64,000 nucleotides of DNA from Acetobacter sicerae (lineage in GTDB: Bacteria; Pseudomonadota; Alphaproteobacteria; Acetobacterales; Acetobacteraceae). Made by a program: the position numbers and the translations under genes. The stretch lies in the NCBI RefSeq assembly GCF_011516765.1, contig NZ_JAAABN010000004.1, positions 1-64,000 on the forward strand, written 5' to 3'. Shown piece after piece: positions 28,414 to 38,523 of the stretch (the stretch's first letter is position 1; each line of letters starts with the position of its first letter). The notes under the pieces are model-generated. The model was given only the letters and a program-made list of their open reading frames with translations. It did not search any database and was not told the origin of the DNA.

Positions 28414-29196
28414 ATGCAGATTGATCTGAGCCACGCAACGCTGGAAGTTTTGTCCGGCGTCCCCGTTGGCTTCACTCTCGGGCTGATTGGCGGCGGCGGC
28501 TCCATTCTTGCTGTCCCCCTGATGGTTTATCTGGTTGGAGTGAAGGATCCTCATGTCGCCATTGGCACAAGCGCGCTTGCTGTAGCCGTCAACGCTCTTA
28601 CCGGGCTGATACAGCATGCGCGAAGCGGCACTGTGCAATGGCGGTGTGCAGCCGTATTTGCTTCGTGTGGCGTGGTGGGCGCCCTATGCGGCGCATGGCT
28701 TGGAAAAGCCATGGACGGGCAGAGTTTACTGCTCTTATTCGCTTTTCTGATGATAGCCGTCGGCATCATGATGCTCCGTGACCATCATGAGTCTGGTCAC
28801 GAAGACACTAGTTATACTCAAAAAAACATTGTGAAAATTGCCAGCTTTGGAGCCGGCACAGGTCTGTTATCAGGTTTTTTCGGCATTGGTGGGGGTTTCC
28901 TGATTGTACCTGGCCTCATGGCGTCAACACATATGCCGATCATCAATGCTGTCAGCACATCGCTGGTGGCAGTGGCTGCTTTTGGCATCAGCACAGCGGT
29001 AAGTTACGTTCTTTCAGGCTACATAGATTGGGGGCTGGCCGCTTTCTTCATTCTTGGCGGGGTCATCGGCACATACAGCGGCAGTCATTGCGCCCGAGTT
29101 TTGTGCAAGAAGGATGGCCGCTTAACAACTATTTTTGCCAGTATTATTTTTATTGTCGCTGGGTACATTATCTGGCGCGGGGTCCATACTCTCTGA
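28414..29196 (+). CDS. TauE/SafE-family sulfite or sulfur-anion exporter
   Basis: This 260-residue inner-membrane protein has about seven to eight hydrophobic helices. It carries the family's paired glycine motifs, G-L-I-G-G-G-G-S-I-L near the start and G-F-F-G-I-G-G-G-F-L in the second half, which mark the duplicated TauE/SafE domain. Members export sulfite, sulfoacetate or related anions. The neighbouring persulfide-dioxygenase-like gene suggests sulfite as substrate. The ribosome binding site is weak. The gene's last 75 bases overlap a convergent small open frame. Confidence 0.82.
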   Translation: MQIDLSHATLEVLSGVPVGFTLGLIGGGGSILAVPLMVYLVGVKDPHVAIGTSALAVAVNALTGLIQHARSGTVQWRCAAVFASCGVVGALCGAWLGKAMDGQSLLLLFAFLMIAVGIMMLRDHHESGHEDTSYTQKNIVKIASFGAGTGLLSGFFGIGGGFLIVPGLMASTHMPIINAVSTSLVAVAAFGISTAVSYVLSGYIDWGLAAFFILGGVIGTYSGSHCARVLCKKDGRLTTIFASIIFIVAGYIIWRGVHTL

Positions 29197-29442
29197 GTCT
29201 GCTGCGGAAGATGGCATCTGTCTATTCAGTCTCCATGCACTTTCAAGCGCATCAATCAAAGTAGCCTCATCTCCGCTCCAGACCCCCTTCATGCCGGGCG
29301 CATAAGTTAAGGCGCGCCATTGCTGCGACGCACTGGAGCGTTCGATACGCACCTCCCAATCGCCCGGCAGACGCGAGAGGACTCGTTCGAGGCGTTGAAC
29401 AGTCCCGGCAGGTTTAGCGTGATTATGACCCATGTTTCCCAT
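29122..29442 (-). CDS. hypothetical protein, convergent overlap with the TauE gene
   Basis: The 106-residue product begins M-G-N-M-G-H-N-H. Its N-terminal 70 residues look like a genuine small domain (L-S-R-L-P-G-D-W-E-V-R-I-E-R, then Q-Q-W-R-A-L-T-Y-A-P-G). The last 35 residues, which lie antisense to the exporter gene, are Ser/Asp/Asn-rich and look unconstrained. I recognise no family. The ribosome binding site is weak; the fourth codon (29433) is another possible start. It may be real in its N-terminal part, with a stop codon that has drifted into the neighbour. Confidence 0.45.
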   Translation of the reverse strand: MGNMGHNHAKPAGTVQRLERVLSRLPGDWEVRIERSSASQQWRALTYAPGMKGVWSGDEATLIDALESAWRLNRQMPSSAADSESMDPAPDNVPSDNKNNTGKNSC

Positions 29443-29771
29443 TTCATATCAGAGCGTTAAGATTTATTTCGTTTTTTCCAACTATGTGCCGACGGATATG
29501 GTCTCACCAACAATAACGATATTATCACTCAAATTGCATATCTACCCTTGCATGTAGCTCATTCTTATGGTCAAAGAGTCCCGAGCATTGGCGGAAGCGG
29601 TGGATGTTCTATTTATGCCGCTCGTTACCAATAGCCCCTCTAAACTCCTTGGACGTCTTGCCAGATGAAGTGTGAATACACTTCAGAATGATGGTGAGGG
29701 TAAATCAGGGGTTCAGCTAGCTGTCCAGAGGACCAATCGATTGAAAACCAAGAAGGCATCGTGGTAACGCC
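29443..29771. other. intergenic region without a recognised gene
   Basis: About 330 bases. A 33-codon frame at 29567-29668 starts with ATG but has no ribosome binding site and no recognised product. Nothing else was identified. It separates the sulfur-related pair from the DUF4167 gene. Confidence 0.4.
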
Positions 29772-30200
29772 ATGAATATAAAGCGCATGCGCAACCGTAA
29801 TCATCGTCCCGGCGGAAGTAACGGCGGAGGAGGCACGCGCCACCAGAACGGTCAGATACCTCTTAATCGTAATCACGTATTTGACAGCAATGGTCCTGAG
29901 GTTCGCATTCGGGGCACGGCACAGCAGCTCTTTGAGAAATATCTTCAGCTCGGCCGTGACGCCACGAGCAGCGGTGACAGGGTTCTGGCAGAAGCCTATT
30001 TTCAACATGCAGAACATTATTTCCGCATTCTGAATGCGATGAATCAGGCTGCGCAGCAGGCACAGCAGGAAAGGCAGGAGCGTTCCGCTCGCGCCAGAGC
30101 GTCTTACAAACAGGATGCCGAGCCTGCTCAGGAAGACGAAGAAAACAGGAACGATCCTCAGCCCGAATCTTTTGCTGCAACTGAAGGTGCGTCCTTCTGA
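29772..30200 (+). CDS. DUF4167 protein
   Basis: The 142-residue basic protein begins with the typical R-M-R-N-R-N-H-R-P-G-G motif and a Gly/Asn-rich stretch. The conserved core follows (F-D-S-N-G-P-E-V-R-I-R-G-T, then E-K-Y-L-Q-L-G-R-D-A and A-E-A-Y-F-Q-H-A-E-H-Y-F-R), and then a Gln/Arg-rich helix and an acidic tail. DUF4167 proteins are alphaproteobacterial and probably bind RNA, but the function is unestablished. The gene is usually found just after prfA-prmC. Here it points the opposite way and is separated from prfA by a 3-kb cyclase gene, which suggests local rearrangement. Confidence 0.85.
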   Translation: MNIKRMRNRNHRPGGSNGGGGTRHQNGQIPLNRNHVFDSNGPEVRIRGTAQQLFEKYLQLGRDATSSGDRVLAEAYFQHAEHYFRILNAMNQAAQQAQQERQERSARARASYKQDAEPAQEDEENRNDPQPESFAATEGASF

Positions 30201-30362
30201 TTCTGATCAGACAGTACACTGTACAAGCTACAGGAATCTGTTCCCAAGATATCATGAATCACTTTCTTTTGCCCTGCGATCGCCAGAAGCAGCAGGGCAA
30301 AAGAAATTATATAGGAATTGTCCTGTTAAAAACCTGTATAATTTCAATTGCTGAAATTGCAT

Positions 30363-33300
30363 TCAATCAGCAACAACAATGCAATTTCTTCCGCGTTTCT
30401 TACCTCTATAAAGCGCACGATCTGCTCGTCCAATCAGTTTCGACGCAGTATCACCGGGCAGAATAACCGCCAAACCTACACTACAGGTGGCAACCACCTC
30501 GGACATACCGTAAATCATCGGTTCACGTAAGCATTCATGTACCTTCGTGATCTGCGTCAGCAGTTCTTCCGTGGAAGAAACCGACATGAACACCACGATC
30601 AGCTCCTCTCCCCCGTAGCGCCCGCAAATCGCAGTTGATCCAGCGGATTGTCGTAAACGTTGGCCATACTGCTCCAGAACATAATCACCACCCTGATGAC
30701 CAAGTGTATCGTTAATCGTTTTAAAATGATCGATATCAATAAGCGCGGTAGCGATGAGCTCATTTGGAGAGAGGGATGCAACCAACTCATCAAGTTCATC
30801 AAGGATACTCCGACGATTAAGCAGCCCCGTCAGACTATCAATGCGCGACTGGTGCAAAAGCTGTGTCTGCATTTCTTCCATCATACGAGTACGTCCTCGC
30901 ACGGCGGCTTCAAAATTCTTTTGTCTCAGAAGCTTTATTCTTCTGTATAAAATGATGCTGAGTAGCGCCACTGCCAAAAGTGAAAATACGACCCACCAGC
31001 TACCTTTGAAACCTGATACTTTCAGACCAGAAGAACGCACAGACAAAACGGCGCTGCTGGCAGCACGATAATTCAGAAGATCCTGCGCCTGGACCTGAAA
31101 AATTATTTTTTCTCCTTTTATATTATTATAATTTATAAAGTTTATCGAAGAATACCTGACTTCAGGATCAACACCCACAAGTTGGTACTGATATTTAATC
31201 TCTCTATTGCCTGTAAATGTTGGAGCGATAAATTGAAGAGAAAGCTTTCTGTCTCCTTCTGGCCAGAAACGCTGCCTTCCTAAAAGATCTATATTATCCA
31301 GACGGGCAGAAAGAAAATCTGTATGTAAATCAGGAAGTACCGGGAGAGAACCGGGCTCCCTGAGATGATTCAGTCCATTTTCTGTACCAAACCAGAGTGA
31401 TCCATCGTCATCTTCATTGATAGAACCAGGAAGAATGCGACTGGAAGTTAACCCACTCGTCAAATCAAAATGAGACCAGCCATTCGGTGTCGAAACATCC
31501 AGTCCATGAGAACCGCCCAGCCATATCCAGCCTCGACTATCCCGAAAAATTGTTGTGGAATCAGAGTTTTTAGGACCATCATCCAGAATGGACGCGACTG
31601 GAGAACCATCTTCCGGAAGGAAAATCTTTCTGACGCTTCCTTTGGTTCCTAAAACCCAGACATCGTTGGACATTGCCACCGCCATGGCCCTGCCGTCTCC
31701 GATATCAAAACTTTCCAGATCAACACGGGGATCAAAAACGTTCTCTTCCGCTGTTTGCTGGAACAGAACGCTATCCGTCAAAACAAGAAGTCGTCCAAAC
31801 TGATCAAAACACAGAGCATTGATACGACGATTCTGTAATGCGAATACGGTCGGCAAATGGGAAACGTAGCGTAAAGGATCGTCTATGCGTACGAGACCAG
31901 CAACGGTACCAACCCATATCCGGCCTCCGCTATCCAGAGCCAGTGCGCCCGTCACCGGCTCTGGAGAAGGAAGCGTCCTGACCTGACCGCTTACAGGGTC
32001 AATCCGGATCAGACCCTTTCCTTTTTCCGCAGTCCAGAGCGCACCGTCCCCGGTCCGAATAAGGAAACTAATGTTTTCAAGCTCAAGATGTTTCAGAAGA
32101 TGATCACCATCATGACCAGATGGTGATGCTGCATATTCAAAAAGACCGTTTGCAGCTGCAATCCAGAAGTTACCAGCTGCGTCATGTCTTATGCCAGACA
32201 CATGCACCGGTGATATATCATTGCTGGAAAGAAATATTTTCCAGAAAGGAAAGCCCGCTATCCTAACGGGACCACGTCCGGGACTGTCCAGCCAGATCCC
32301 ATATTCCCTGTCAATAAAAGCGCTTGAAATCACCTGCGGAGAATAACCAGGAGGCCAGTCCATATCATCCCAGCGTCCAGCAGAGGACCGGAGGACAAGC
32401 GAACCGTGCCCGGGCGTCAGCAAGGAGCCATCGGTCATACGGAGCATAAAAATTTCAGACGGTCTTTGTCTGAAATATTCCGGCAAACCATATGGAATGT
32501 CTTCCACATGCACGCCACCATTAGCGGCGATAATCACCAGCTTCCCGTCACTTCGGGCAATCAGGGATCCATCTGGGGAAATGACCAGCGCACGCCAGAT
32601 CTCATGCGGCACTCCCTGACGTTCATCAAAAGTGTCGACACCCCCGTCCCGATAACGACAGAGCGCCGCACCACAACCCACCCACACAGTTTTTTCTTCA
32701 GAAGCCATAACGGAGAGGGCTTCTGTTTTAAGCGGACTTCTGGATGGCACCTGACTGTCCGCATGATCTTTCACCAGAGGGACAAATACAGGGTTTGCCC
32801 CCTGATGACGGTACAGCCGCCAGATGCCTCCATTTCGTGCAGGCCCTTCACCCGACAGAACAATAAAATCCATTCCATAAGCGGCAAGGGATATCCTGCC
32901 ATCAAACTGAAACGGTATTTTTTCAAAACCACCTCTGGTTCTCAGCCATAATTCCTTATCGGCGGCGACCAGAACGCTGCCATCAGATCCTCCCGCGATG
33001 GCAGCTGTATCTTTGAAAGGAGATCCATCAGGCTTGTCGATACGTGTAAACTCTCCACCGGAACTGACATACAATCCCGTTTTATTCCCGATATAGAAAA
33101 AGCCATCAGAATTTTGCGCAAAGATATTTCGGGAAATATCAGCAAGACCATTTTGCCCGTTAAAAAAACGCACTGTCTGTGCCGGAGCAGGTGTCGTGCA
33201 GAGCCCGAAAAAACCGATCAGGATGGCAGCCAGCACACTGCCTATTTTAGAAGGCAGACCTGTCCAGTTCCAAAAGGCTATCTTTAGCTTAAAGGAAAAA

Positions 33301-33368
33301 CGAAAATAATCGGGTTTCTTTTGCGACTGCACTACGGGAGTGCAAGGAAAATACAGCAACGAAATCAA
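30363..33368 (-). CDS. two-component-propeller sensor diguanylate cyclase
   Basis: The 1001-residue membrane sensor starts with a signal-anchor region (hydrophobic around 43-62). Seven-bladed beta-propeller repeats of the two-component regulator type follow (recurring G-x-I-W-V/L-G and D-G-S-L-W-F-G-T-E-N-G-L), then a Y_Y_Y-type domain around 690-760. One membrane helix lies near 790-810, then a short linker and a GGDEF domain with D-I-D-H-F-K and the active loop G-G-E-E-L at 919-923. The periplasmic part would sense a ligand and the cytoplasmic part make cyclic-di-GMP. No R-x-x-D inhibitory site precedes the active loop. The first codon at 33368 is TTG, so the true start is uncertain. It stands where prmC would be expected after prfA. 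Confidence 0.85.
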   Translation of the reverse strand: MISLLYFPCTPVVQSQKKPDYFRFSFKLKIAFWNWTGLPSKIGSVLAAILIGFFGLCTTPAPAQTVRFFNGQNGLADISRNIFAQNSDGFFYIGNKTGLYVSSGGEFTRIDKPDGSPFKDTAAIAGGSDGSVLVAADKELWLRTRGGFEKIPFQFDGRISLAAYGMDFIVLSGEGPARNGGIWRLYRHQGANPVFVPLVKDHADSQVPSRSPLKTEALSVMASEEKTVWVGCGAALCRYRDGGVDTFDERQGVPHEIWRALVISPDGSLIARSDGKLVIIAANGGVHVEDIPYGLPEYFRQRPSEIFMLRMTDGSLLTPGHGSLVLRSSAGRWDDMDWPPGYSPQVISSAFIDREYGIWLDSPGRGPVRIAGFPFWKIFLSSNDISPVHVSGIRHDAAGNFWIAAANGLFEYAASPSGHDGDHLLKHLELENISFLIRTGDGALWTAEKGKGLIRIDPVSGQVRTLPSPEPVTGALALDSGGRIWVGTVAGLVRIDDPLRYVSHLPTVFALQNRRINALCFDQFGRLLVLTDSVLFQQTAEENVFDPRVDLESFDIGDGRAMAVAMSNDVWVLGTKGSVRKIFLPEDGSPVASILDDGPKNSDSTTIFRDSRGWIWLGGSHGLDVSTPNGWSHFDLTSGLTSSRILPGSINEDDDGSLWFGTENGLNHLREPGSLPVLPDLHTDFLSARLDNIDLLGRQRFWPEGDRKLSLQFIAPTFTGNREIKYQYQLVGVDPEVRYSSINFINYNNIKGEKIIFQVQAQDLLNYRAASSAVLSVRSSGLKVSGFKGSWWVVFSLLAVALLSIILYRRIKLLRQKNFEAAVRGRTRMMEEMQTQLLHQSRIDSLTGLLNRRSILDELDELVASLSPNELIATALIDIDHFKTINDTLGHQGGDYVLEQYGQRLRQSAGSTAICGRYGGEELIVVFMSVSSTEELLTQITKVHECLREPMIYGMSEVVATCSVGLAVILPGDTASKLIGRADRALYRGKKRGRNCIVVAD

Positions 33369-33467
33369 CCTGCTTTATGAACCCCAATAGCAGGATGTTA
33401 GAACCGGCATTATTATTATTCAGTTAAAACATACCGTTATCTTCTAACTGATAAATATTTAATAGAA

Positions 33468-34526
33468 TTACAGACCGGCCGCCGCGAGTTGCGCCGCCTG
33501 ATCTTCCTGAATCAACGTATCAACAATTTCGTCAAGCTCACCCAGCATCACGCGGTCAATCTTGTGAAGCGTCAGACCGATACGATGATCGGTCACACGA
33601 CCCTGAGGAAAATTGTAAGTCCGTATCCGTTCGGAACGGTCCCCGGTTCCCACCTGCGATTTCCGATCGGCGGCCCGGGACTCGTGGAGACTGACTCGCT
33701 GCTGCTCATAAAGACGGGACCGCAGAATCTTCATCGCCTTCGCACGGTTCTTGTGCTGACTTTTCTCTTCCTGCATCGCCACAACAACACCTGTCGGCAG
33801 ATGCGTGATCCGCACGGCGCTTTCCGTCTTGTTGACGTGCTGTCCCCCTGCCCCGGAAGCCCGGTAAACGTCGATACGCAGATCTTTTTCATCAATCTGC
33901 ACATCGACCTCTTCCGCTTCCGGCAGAACGGCGACGGTGATGGTGGAGGTGTGAATACGCCCCTGACTTTCCGTGGCTGGCACACGCTGAACACGATGAA
34001 CCCCGGATTCATATTTCAGACGTGCAAAAACACCCTTCCCGCTGATGGTCGCAATACCTTCGCGCAGACCGCCAAGCTCGCTTTCGTCATACTCCATGAC
34101 TTCAAACTTCCAGCCACGAAGATCAGCGTAACGACGGTATGCTCCGAACAGCTCAGATGCGAACAGCGCCGCCTCATCACCTCCGGCAGCAGGGCGTATC
34201 TCAAGAATGGCGCTACGTTCGTCAGCCGCATCCTTGGGCAGCATCGCCAGACGGACATCCTGCTGAAGCGCGCCGATACGATCCTTCACCTCATGAAGCT
34301 CGCTTTCCGCCAGCGCCTTCATTTCCGGATCATCCAGAAGCTGTTTCAGATCCTGCTCTTCCGCCTGTACGGCGCGCAGGGCGTTGACCCGCGCCACCAG
34401 AGGTTCGATTTCCCCGTATTCACGGGAAGCCCGTGTGAAATCTTCTCCAGTTACACCGCTCGCCAGCAGCGCCTCGAGTTCCTCACTGCGAGCAACGATA
34501 CGATCAAGCCGGTCGTCCAGATTCAC
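33468..34526 (-). CDS. prfA: peptide chain release factor 1
   Basis: The 352-residue release factor recognises UAA and UAG and triggers peptide release. The catalytic G-G-Q is seen in [14 protein letters not shown], with the usual [11 protein letters not shown] segment just before it. Length is normal. Its start overlaps the hisS stop by four bases. The methyltransferase gene prmC, which modifies the Gln of G-G-Q and usually follows directly, is absent; a diguanylate cyclase gene begins 99 bases downstream instead. Confidence 0.96.
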   Translation of the reverse strand: MNLDDRLDRIVARSEELEALLASGVTGEDFTRASREYGEIEPLVARVNALRAVQAEEQDLKQLLDDPEMKALAESELHEVKDRIGALQQDVRLAMLPKDAADERSAILEIRPAAGGDEAALFASELFGAYRRYADLRGWKFEVMEYDESELGGLREGIATISGKGVFARLKYESGVHRVQRVPATESQGRIHTSTITVAVLPEAEEVDVQIDEKDLRIDVYRASGAGGQHVNKTESAVRITHLPTGVVVAMQEEKSQHKNRAKAMKILRSRLYEQQRVSLHESRAADRKSQVGTGDRSERIRTYNFPQGRVTDHRIGLTLHKIDRVMLGELDEIVDTLIQEDQAAQLAAAGL

Positions 34527-35779
34527 GCGCGGACTTCTCCTGACTGGCGAATGGCCAGAACCAGCGCAGACGCCGCGACTTCATTCTGCAGGCCGGTGGC
34601 GAGATCACGGACCTGCACCGTTCCCCCGGCCACTTCGGTCTCGCCAATAATCACAACATGGGACGCCCTGGTCTTGTTGGCGCGCTCCATGCGTTTTTTC
34701 AGATTGCCGCGATAGGCCATCTCAGCCCGGATGCCTCCCGCCCGCAGCGCCGCAAGGGCGCGGACCGCAGCTTCCTGCGCCACATCGCCAACCGGGATCA
34801 CCGCGACGGGCTGCTGCACGGCCGGAGCCGTATCCAGCAACATGGCCAGGCGCTCAATGCCACCCGCCCAGCCGATGGCAGGGGTCTGAGGCCCTCCCAT
34901 CTCCGACACAAGACCATCATAACGCCCGCCAGCGAGCACGGTGCCCTGCGTGCCGAGGTTGGTTGTTACAAACTCGAACGCCGTGTGACTGTAATAGTCG
35001 AGTCCGCGAACGATACGGGGGTTCTCGGTATAGGCAACGCCGAACATGCGAAGCGCTTCACGCAGATCATCCCAGAAACGACGGGACGCATCATTCAGAA
35101 AGGATGCCAGCATGGGCGCATCGGCCACCAGTTCACGATCCTCTGGCGCCTTGCTGTCGAGAATACGGAGCGGATTGCGTTCCAGACGGTTCCGGCTGTC
35201 CTCTGAAAGACGATCGCGGAAGTCTGAAAAATAGGCGACCAGCCCCTCACGCCAGGCAGCGCGACTTTCCGCATCGCCGAGCGTGTTCAGCTCAAGAACA
35301 ACATCATCCACGATCCCCAGAGCCGCCAGAACGTCACGTCCCATGGCGATGGCCTCGGCGTCGGCCATCGGCTCACCGGGACCGATCAGTTCCGCGCCAA
35401 TCTGATGAAACTGGCGGTAACGTCCCTTCTGGGGCCGCTCATAACGGAACATGGGCCCCGCATAGAACACCTTCTGCGGCAGCGACTGCGTCAGTCCGTT
35501 GGTGACAAGCGCCCGGCAGATGGCGGCCGTGCCTTCCGGACGGAGCGTCAGGGAGTCTCCCCCACGATCCTCGAAGGTATACATTTCCTTGGAAACAACG
35601 TCCGACGTGTCGCCGAGGGAACGGGAGAAAACGCCCGTCTCTTCAAAAACAGGCGTCGCCCATTCTTCAAAGCCATACAGGGCCGTGACTCGCCGGGCTG
35701 TCTCAACGACATGGGCGTGACGACGCTGGTCCTCTCCAATCAGATCGTGGGTACCGCGAACGGGTCTGATGGTGCTCAT
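34523..35779 (-). CDS. hisS: histidyl-tRNA synthetase
   Basis: The 418-residue class II synthetase charges tRNA-His. Motif 1 sits in the N-terminal part ([12 protein letters not shown]). Motif 2 is [18 protein letters not shown], the histidine-binding loop is R-G-L-D-Y-Y-S, and motif 3 is G-W-A-G-G-I-E-R. The C-terminal anticodon-binding domain follows. It belongs to the lysC-to-prfA run, with 126 bases and a hairpin separating it from ispG. Confidence 0.96.
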   Translation of the reverse strand: MSTIRPVRGTHDLIGEDQRRHAHVVETARRVTALYGFEEWATPVFEETGVFSRSLGDTSDVVSKEMYTFEDRGGDSLTLRPEGTAAICRALVTNGLTQSLPQKVFYAGPMFRYERPQKGRYRQFHQIGAELIGPGEPMADAEAIAMGRDVLAALGIVDDVVLELNTLGDAESRAAWREGLVAYFSDFRDRLSEDSRNRLERNPLRILDSKAPEDRELVADAPMLASFLNDASRRFWDDLREALRMFGVAYTENPRIVRGLDYYSHTAFEFVTTNLGTQGTVLAGGRYDGLVSEMGGPQTPAIGWAGGIERLAMLLDTAPAVQQPVAVIPVGDVAQEAAVRALAALRAGGIRAEMAYRGNLKKRMERANKTRASHVVIIGETEVAGGTVQVRDLATGLQNEVAASALVLAIRQSGEVRA

Positions 35780-35819
35780 AAGGACAGGACTCCGAAAAAA
35801 TGGCTTCAGGACGCCAGCG

Positions 35820-35847
35820 GGCCATCAGACAAAAACGCCTGATGGCC
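35820..35847. terminator. hairpin between ispG and hisS
   Basis: GGCCATCAG pairs with CTGATGGCC around a 10-base loop. No T-run follows on the minus strand, so it may be an mRNA-stabilising or partial-termination structure rather than a full terminator. Confidence 0.45.
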
Positions 35848-35905
35848 GCAAAGGCGTCTCTCATAGACTGTCCCGAAGAAAGAGAGCCTCCGGAACCTGG
35901 GTATT

Positions 35906-37066
35906 TTATTTCGCGCTGGCGAGATCAGGCAGCGGCAGGTCAACACCTTCCGCCTTTTCCTTGGCTTCCTCTGCCTCGATGTTCGCTACACGCTCTTCAA
36001 CCAGACCCACGATGTGTTCGATCATGTCGTTGGCTGGTACCGTGTGGTCCTGCTTGCCGGACGAATAGACCATGTGACGGCCTGAACCACCGCCGGTCAC
36101 ACCGAGATCGGTCATCAGCGCCTCACCCGGACCATTCACAACGCAACCGATGATGGACAGCGTCAGCGGCGTCTTGATGTGCGCGAGACGATCTTCCAGC
36201 GTCTGGACCGTCTGGATGACGTTGAACCCCTGACGGGCGCAGGACGGGCAGGAAATGATCTTCACACCACGGTGACGCAGACCGAGGGACTTGAGGATAT
36301 CCCAGCCCACCAGCACTTCCTCTTCCGGCTCGGCGGAAAGAGAAACGCGCATCGTGTCGCCCACACCGGCCCACAGGAGATTTCCAAGACCGATGGAGGA
36401 TTTCACCGTTCCGGCGCGGCGGCTGCCTGCTTCGGTGATGCCAATATGCAGCGGATGATCACACGCATCGGCAAGCTGCTGGTAAGCCGCCACGGCGAGG
36501 AAGACATCCGACGCTTTCACGCTGATCTTGAACTCGTGGAAGTCGTGATCCTGAAGGATCTTGGCGTGCTCCAGAGCGCTTTCGACTAGCGCATCGGGGT
36601 TAGGCTCACCGTATTTTTCAAGCAGGTGCTTTTCCAGCGAACCGGCGTTCACGCCGATGCGGATGGAGCAGTTATGGTCCTTCGCGGCGTTCACAACCTC
36701 ACGGACACGCTCGGCGCTGCCGATGTTGCCCGGATTGATACGCAGACAGGCCGCACCGGCTTTCGCAGCCTCAATGGCGCGCTTGTAGTGGAAGTGGATG
36801 TCCGCAACGATGGGAACATTCACTTCACGCACGATCTCGTGGAGAGCAGCCGTGCTTTCCTCGTCAGGGCAGGACACGCGCACGATATCCACACCAGCCA
36901 GTTCGGCACGACGGATCTGCGCGATCGTCGCCTCGGCATCACTGGTCAGGGTGTTGGTCATCGTCTGGACCGAAATCGGCGCATCACCACCGACCGCGAC
37001 CTTGCCGACGTGAATCTGACGCGACTTGCGGCGTTCAATATACTGATAGGGCCTGTAGCCACTCAT
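35906..37066 (-). CDS. ispG: 4-hydroxy-3-methylbut-2-en-1-yl diphosphate synthase
   Basis: The 386-residue iron-sulfur enzyme performs the penultimate step of the methylerythritol phosphate pathway of isoprenoid synthesis. The TIM-barrel N-terminus ([15 protein letters not shown]) and the [4Fe-4S] ligands are visible: C-P-S-C-A-R in the C-terminal part and the Cys of [10 protein letters not shown]. Length is that of the short, bacterial form. A strong ribosome binding site (AGGAGG) lies nine bases before the ATG. It lies in the lysC-to-prfA run. Confidence 0.96.
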   Translation of the reverse strand: MSGYRPYQYIERRKSRQIHVGKVAVGGDAPISVQTMTNTLTSDAEATIAQIRRAELAGVDIVRVSCPDEESTAALHEIVREVNVPIVADIHFHYKRAIEAAKAGAACLRINPGNIGSAERVREVVNAAKDHNCSIRIGVNAGSLEKHLLEKYGEPNPDALVESALEHAKILQDHDFHEFKISVKASDVFLAVAAYQQLADACDHPLHIGITEAGSRRAGTVKSSIGLGNLLWAGVGDTMRVSLSAEPEEEVLVGWDILKSLGLRHRGVKIISCPSCARQGFNVIQTVQTLEDRLAHIKTPLTLSIIGCVVNGPGEALMTDLGVTGGGSGRHMVYSSGKQDHTVPANDMIEHIVGLVEERVANIEAEEAKEKAEGVDLPLPDLASAK

Positions 37067-37236
37067 CGTTCAATCCTCCTGTCGGGGCGAAGGTCGAGGC
37101 TGAGAAAGGATGCCTCGGTATTGGTGTTCGGGTCTTCCTGCCAAATTTGTCATCCGAAAGCCAGAGCGCAAGCCCTGACCGGGGTGCGTTCCACAGACCG
37201 CGGTAAGAACGGGCAGGTCATTTCCTGTAAGGCATA

Positions 37237-38523
37237 TCAACGAGGATCGCCCATAGTCTTCAACTGGCGCGCATTCAGATCATCCGCAGAAAGCTCTTTT
37301 GGCTCTGATCTGGGGCGCAACACCCGTGGCTTTACCACAGGTGGCGGAGGAAGGGGAATCGGGGCCTTTTCCTCCGCAGAAACATCATCGCCCGGCACAA
37401 CGGCTGGAGAAATCGCGGCGTCTCCTGTTTTTGGCGCTAGGGCTGCAATACTGCCATCCCGGATCGCCTCATCGCTGACCGGAACATTGCGTCGGACAGC
37501 ACCATCCCGCCCCAGCGGCTGGGTGACCACATTGTCGACAGCCAGAACCACACCGCCCGCATTCCCTACGGTCAGAGTGAACGGCGCGCCATCCTTTGGA
37601 AACTCCCAGGTCTCCTCCGGCTCCATGATGTGATCATACACCACCTTGCCGTCAGCGCTTTTGACCTGAATCCAGCTTTTGGCCGTCGCCTTGATCTGTG
37701 CCGCTTTTAGCTCTGGGGCTCCAGGAGCGTTTTCACCGGTTTCATTGCCAGACGACATCGGCCCCACTGCCCCAGACGCGGAGCCAGCAGACTGCTCAGA
37801 CGGCATGGTCACTGCTTTTGCGAATTCATCCGCGCTGACATGACTGGACGCGTCAGGCTGCTTCGCCGGAAGAGCAGAAGGTGTGCTGCCGTTCAGCACC
37901 GAAGGCGCGGCATCCGGCATCAACGTCGCAATCTGCGGTGACGGCGCGGCTGCGCTGTTCACACCCGGCATCACACTGGCGACGGAAGGCACTTTCTCCA
38001 GATGCACCGGTTCATGACCGCCCATTTCATACCAGCCGACATAAGCCAGCACGATGACGAACAGACCTGCCAGCACAAAGGCGCTCGCAGGAACTGTCCT
38101 CTCGGGCTCGGGCGTCAGAAATGTCAGCTCAGGTTTTTTCGCGACATTACGGACTTCACGCTTGAAGCGGGCCACCATCGCTTCGGCGGGGAATCCCAGA
38201 GCAGCGGCATAAGTGCGCAGAAAGCCCAGTGCATAGGCTCCGGCCGGAATGGTGTCCGCCCGATCATGCTCCAGAGCTTCGAGATAGGATTGTTTGATGC
38301 AGAGCCACGCCGCGATATCGGGCAAGGACCAGCCGAGGGTTTCGCGGCGTATTCTGAGCGCATGCCCCACGCCAAGTGACTGAAAGTCGGGCAATGGGAC
38401 AGACCACGCACGGGAGGCCTCCGCAGCCTGATCAGGATTCTGATCAGGGATCTGCACAGTGTCCTGCGGGTCGTCCTTGCCCATTGTGTCTTCCTCGATT
38501 CGCTTCGAGGTCTCCACGTTCAT
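37237..38523 (-). CDS. rodZ: RodZ-like helix-turn-helix membrane protein
   Basis: The 428-residue protein has an Xre-type helix-turn-helix domain at about residues 50-120 (L-R-I-R-R-E-T-L-G-W-S-L-P-D-I-A). One membrane helix follows at 144-164, then a long Pro/Ser/Ala-rich periplasmic linker and a DUF4115 domain (K-S-W-I-Q-V-K-S-A-D-G-K-V-V-Y-D). This is the RodZ architecture, which links the MreB cytoskeleton to cell-wall synthesis and rod shape. The ATG follows directly after the TGA of the upstream gene and has AGGAG six bases before it, so the genes are coupled. It precedes ispG, an arrangement common in Proteobacteria. Confidence 0.88.
   Translation of the reverse strand: MNVETSKRIEEDTMGKDDPQDTVQIPDQNPDQAAEASRAWSVPLPDFQSLGVGHALRIRRETLGWSLPDIAAWLCIKQSYLEALEHDRADTIPAGAYALGFLRTYAAALGFPAEAMVARFKREVRNVAKKPELTFLTPEPERTVPASAFVLAGLFVIVLAYVGWYEMGGHEPVHLEKVPSVASVMPGVNSAAAPSPQIATLMPDAAPSVLNGSTPSALPAKQPDASSHVSADEFAKAVTMPSEQSAGSASGAVGPMSSGNETGENAPGAPELKAAQIKATAKSWIQVKSADGKVVYDHIMEPEETWEFPKDGAPFTLTVGNAGGVVLAVDNVVTQPLGRDGAVRRNVPVSDEAIRDGSIAALAPKTGDAAISPAVVPGDDVSAEEKAPIPLPPPPVVKPRVLRPRSEPKELSADDLNARQLKTMGDPR

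Noticed and set aside
28206-28424. 72-codon open frame before the TauE gene
   Set aside because: AT-rich, no ribosome binding site, and composition of noncoding sequence; it ends inside the start of the exporter gene.
29640-30017. 125-codon minus-strand frame over the DUF4167 gene
   Set aside because: It lies antisense to a recognised gene and shows no domain.
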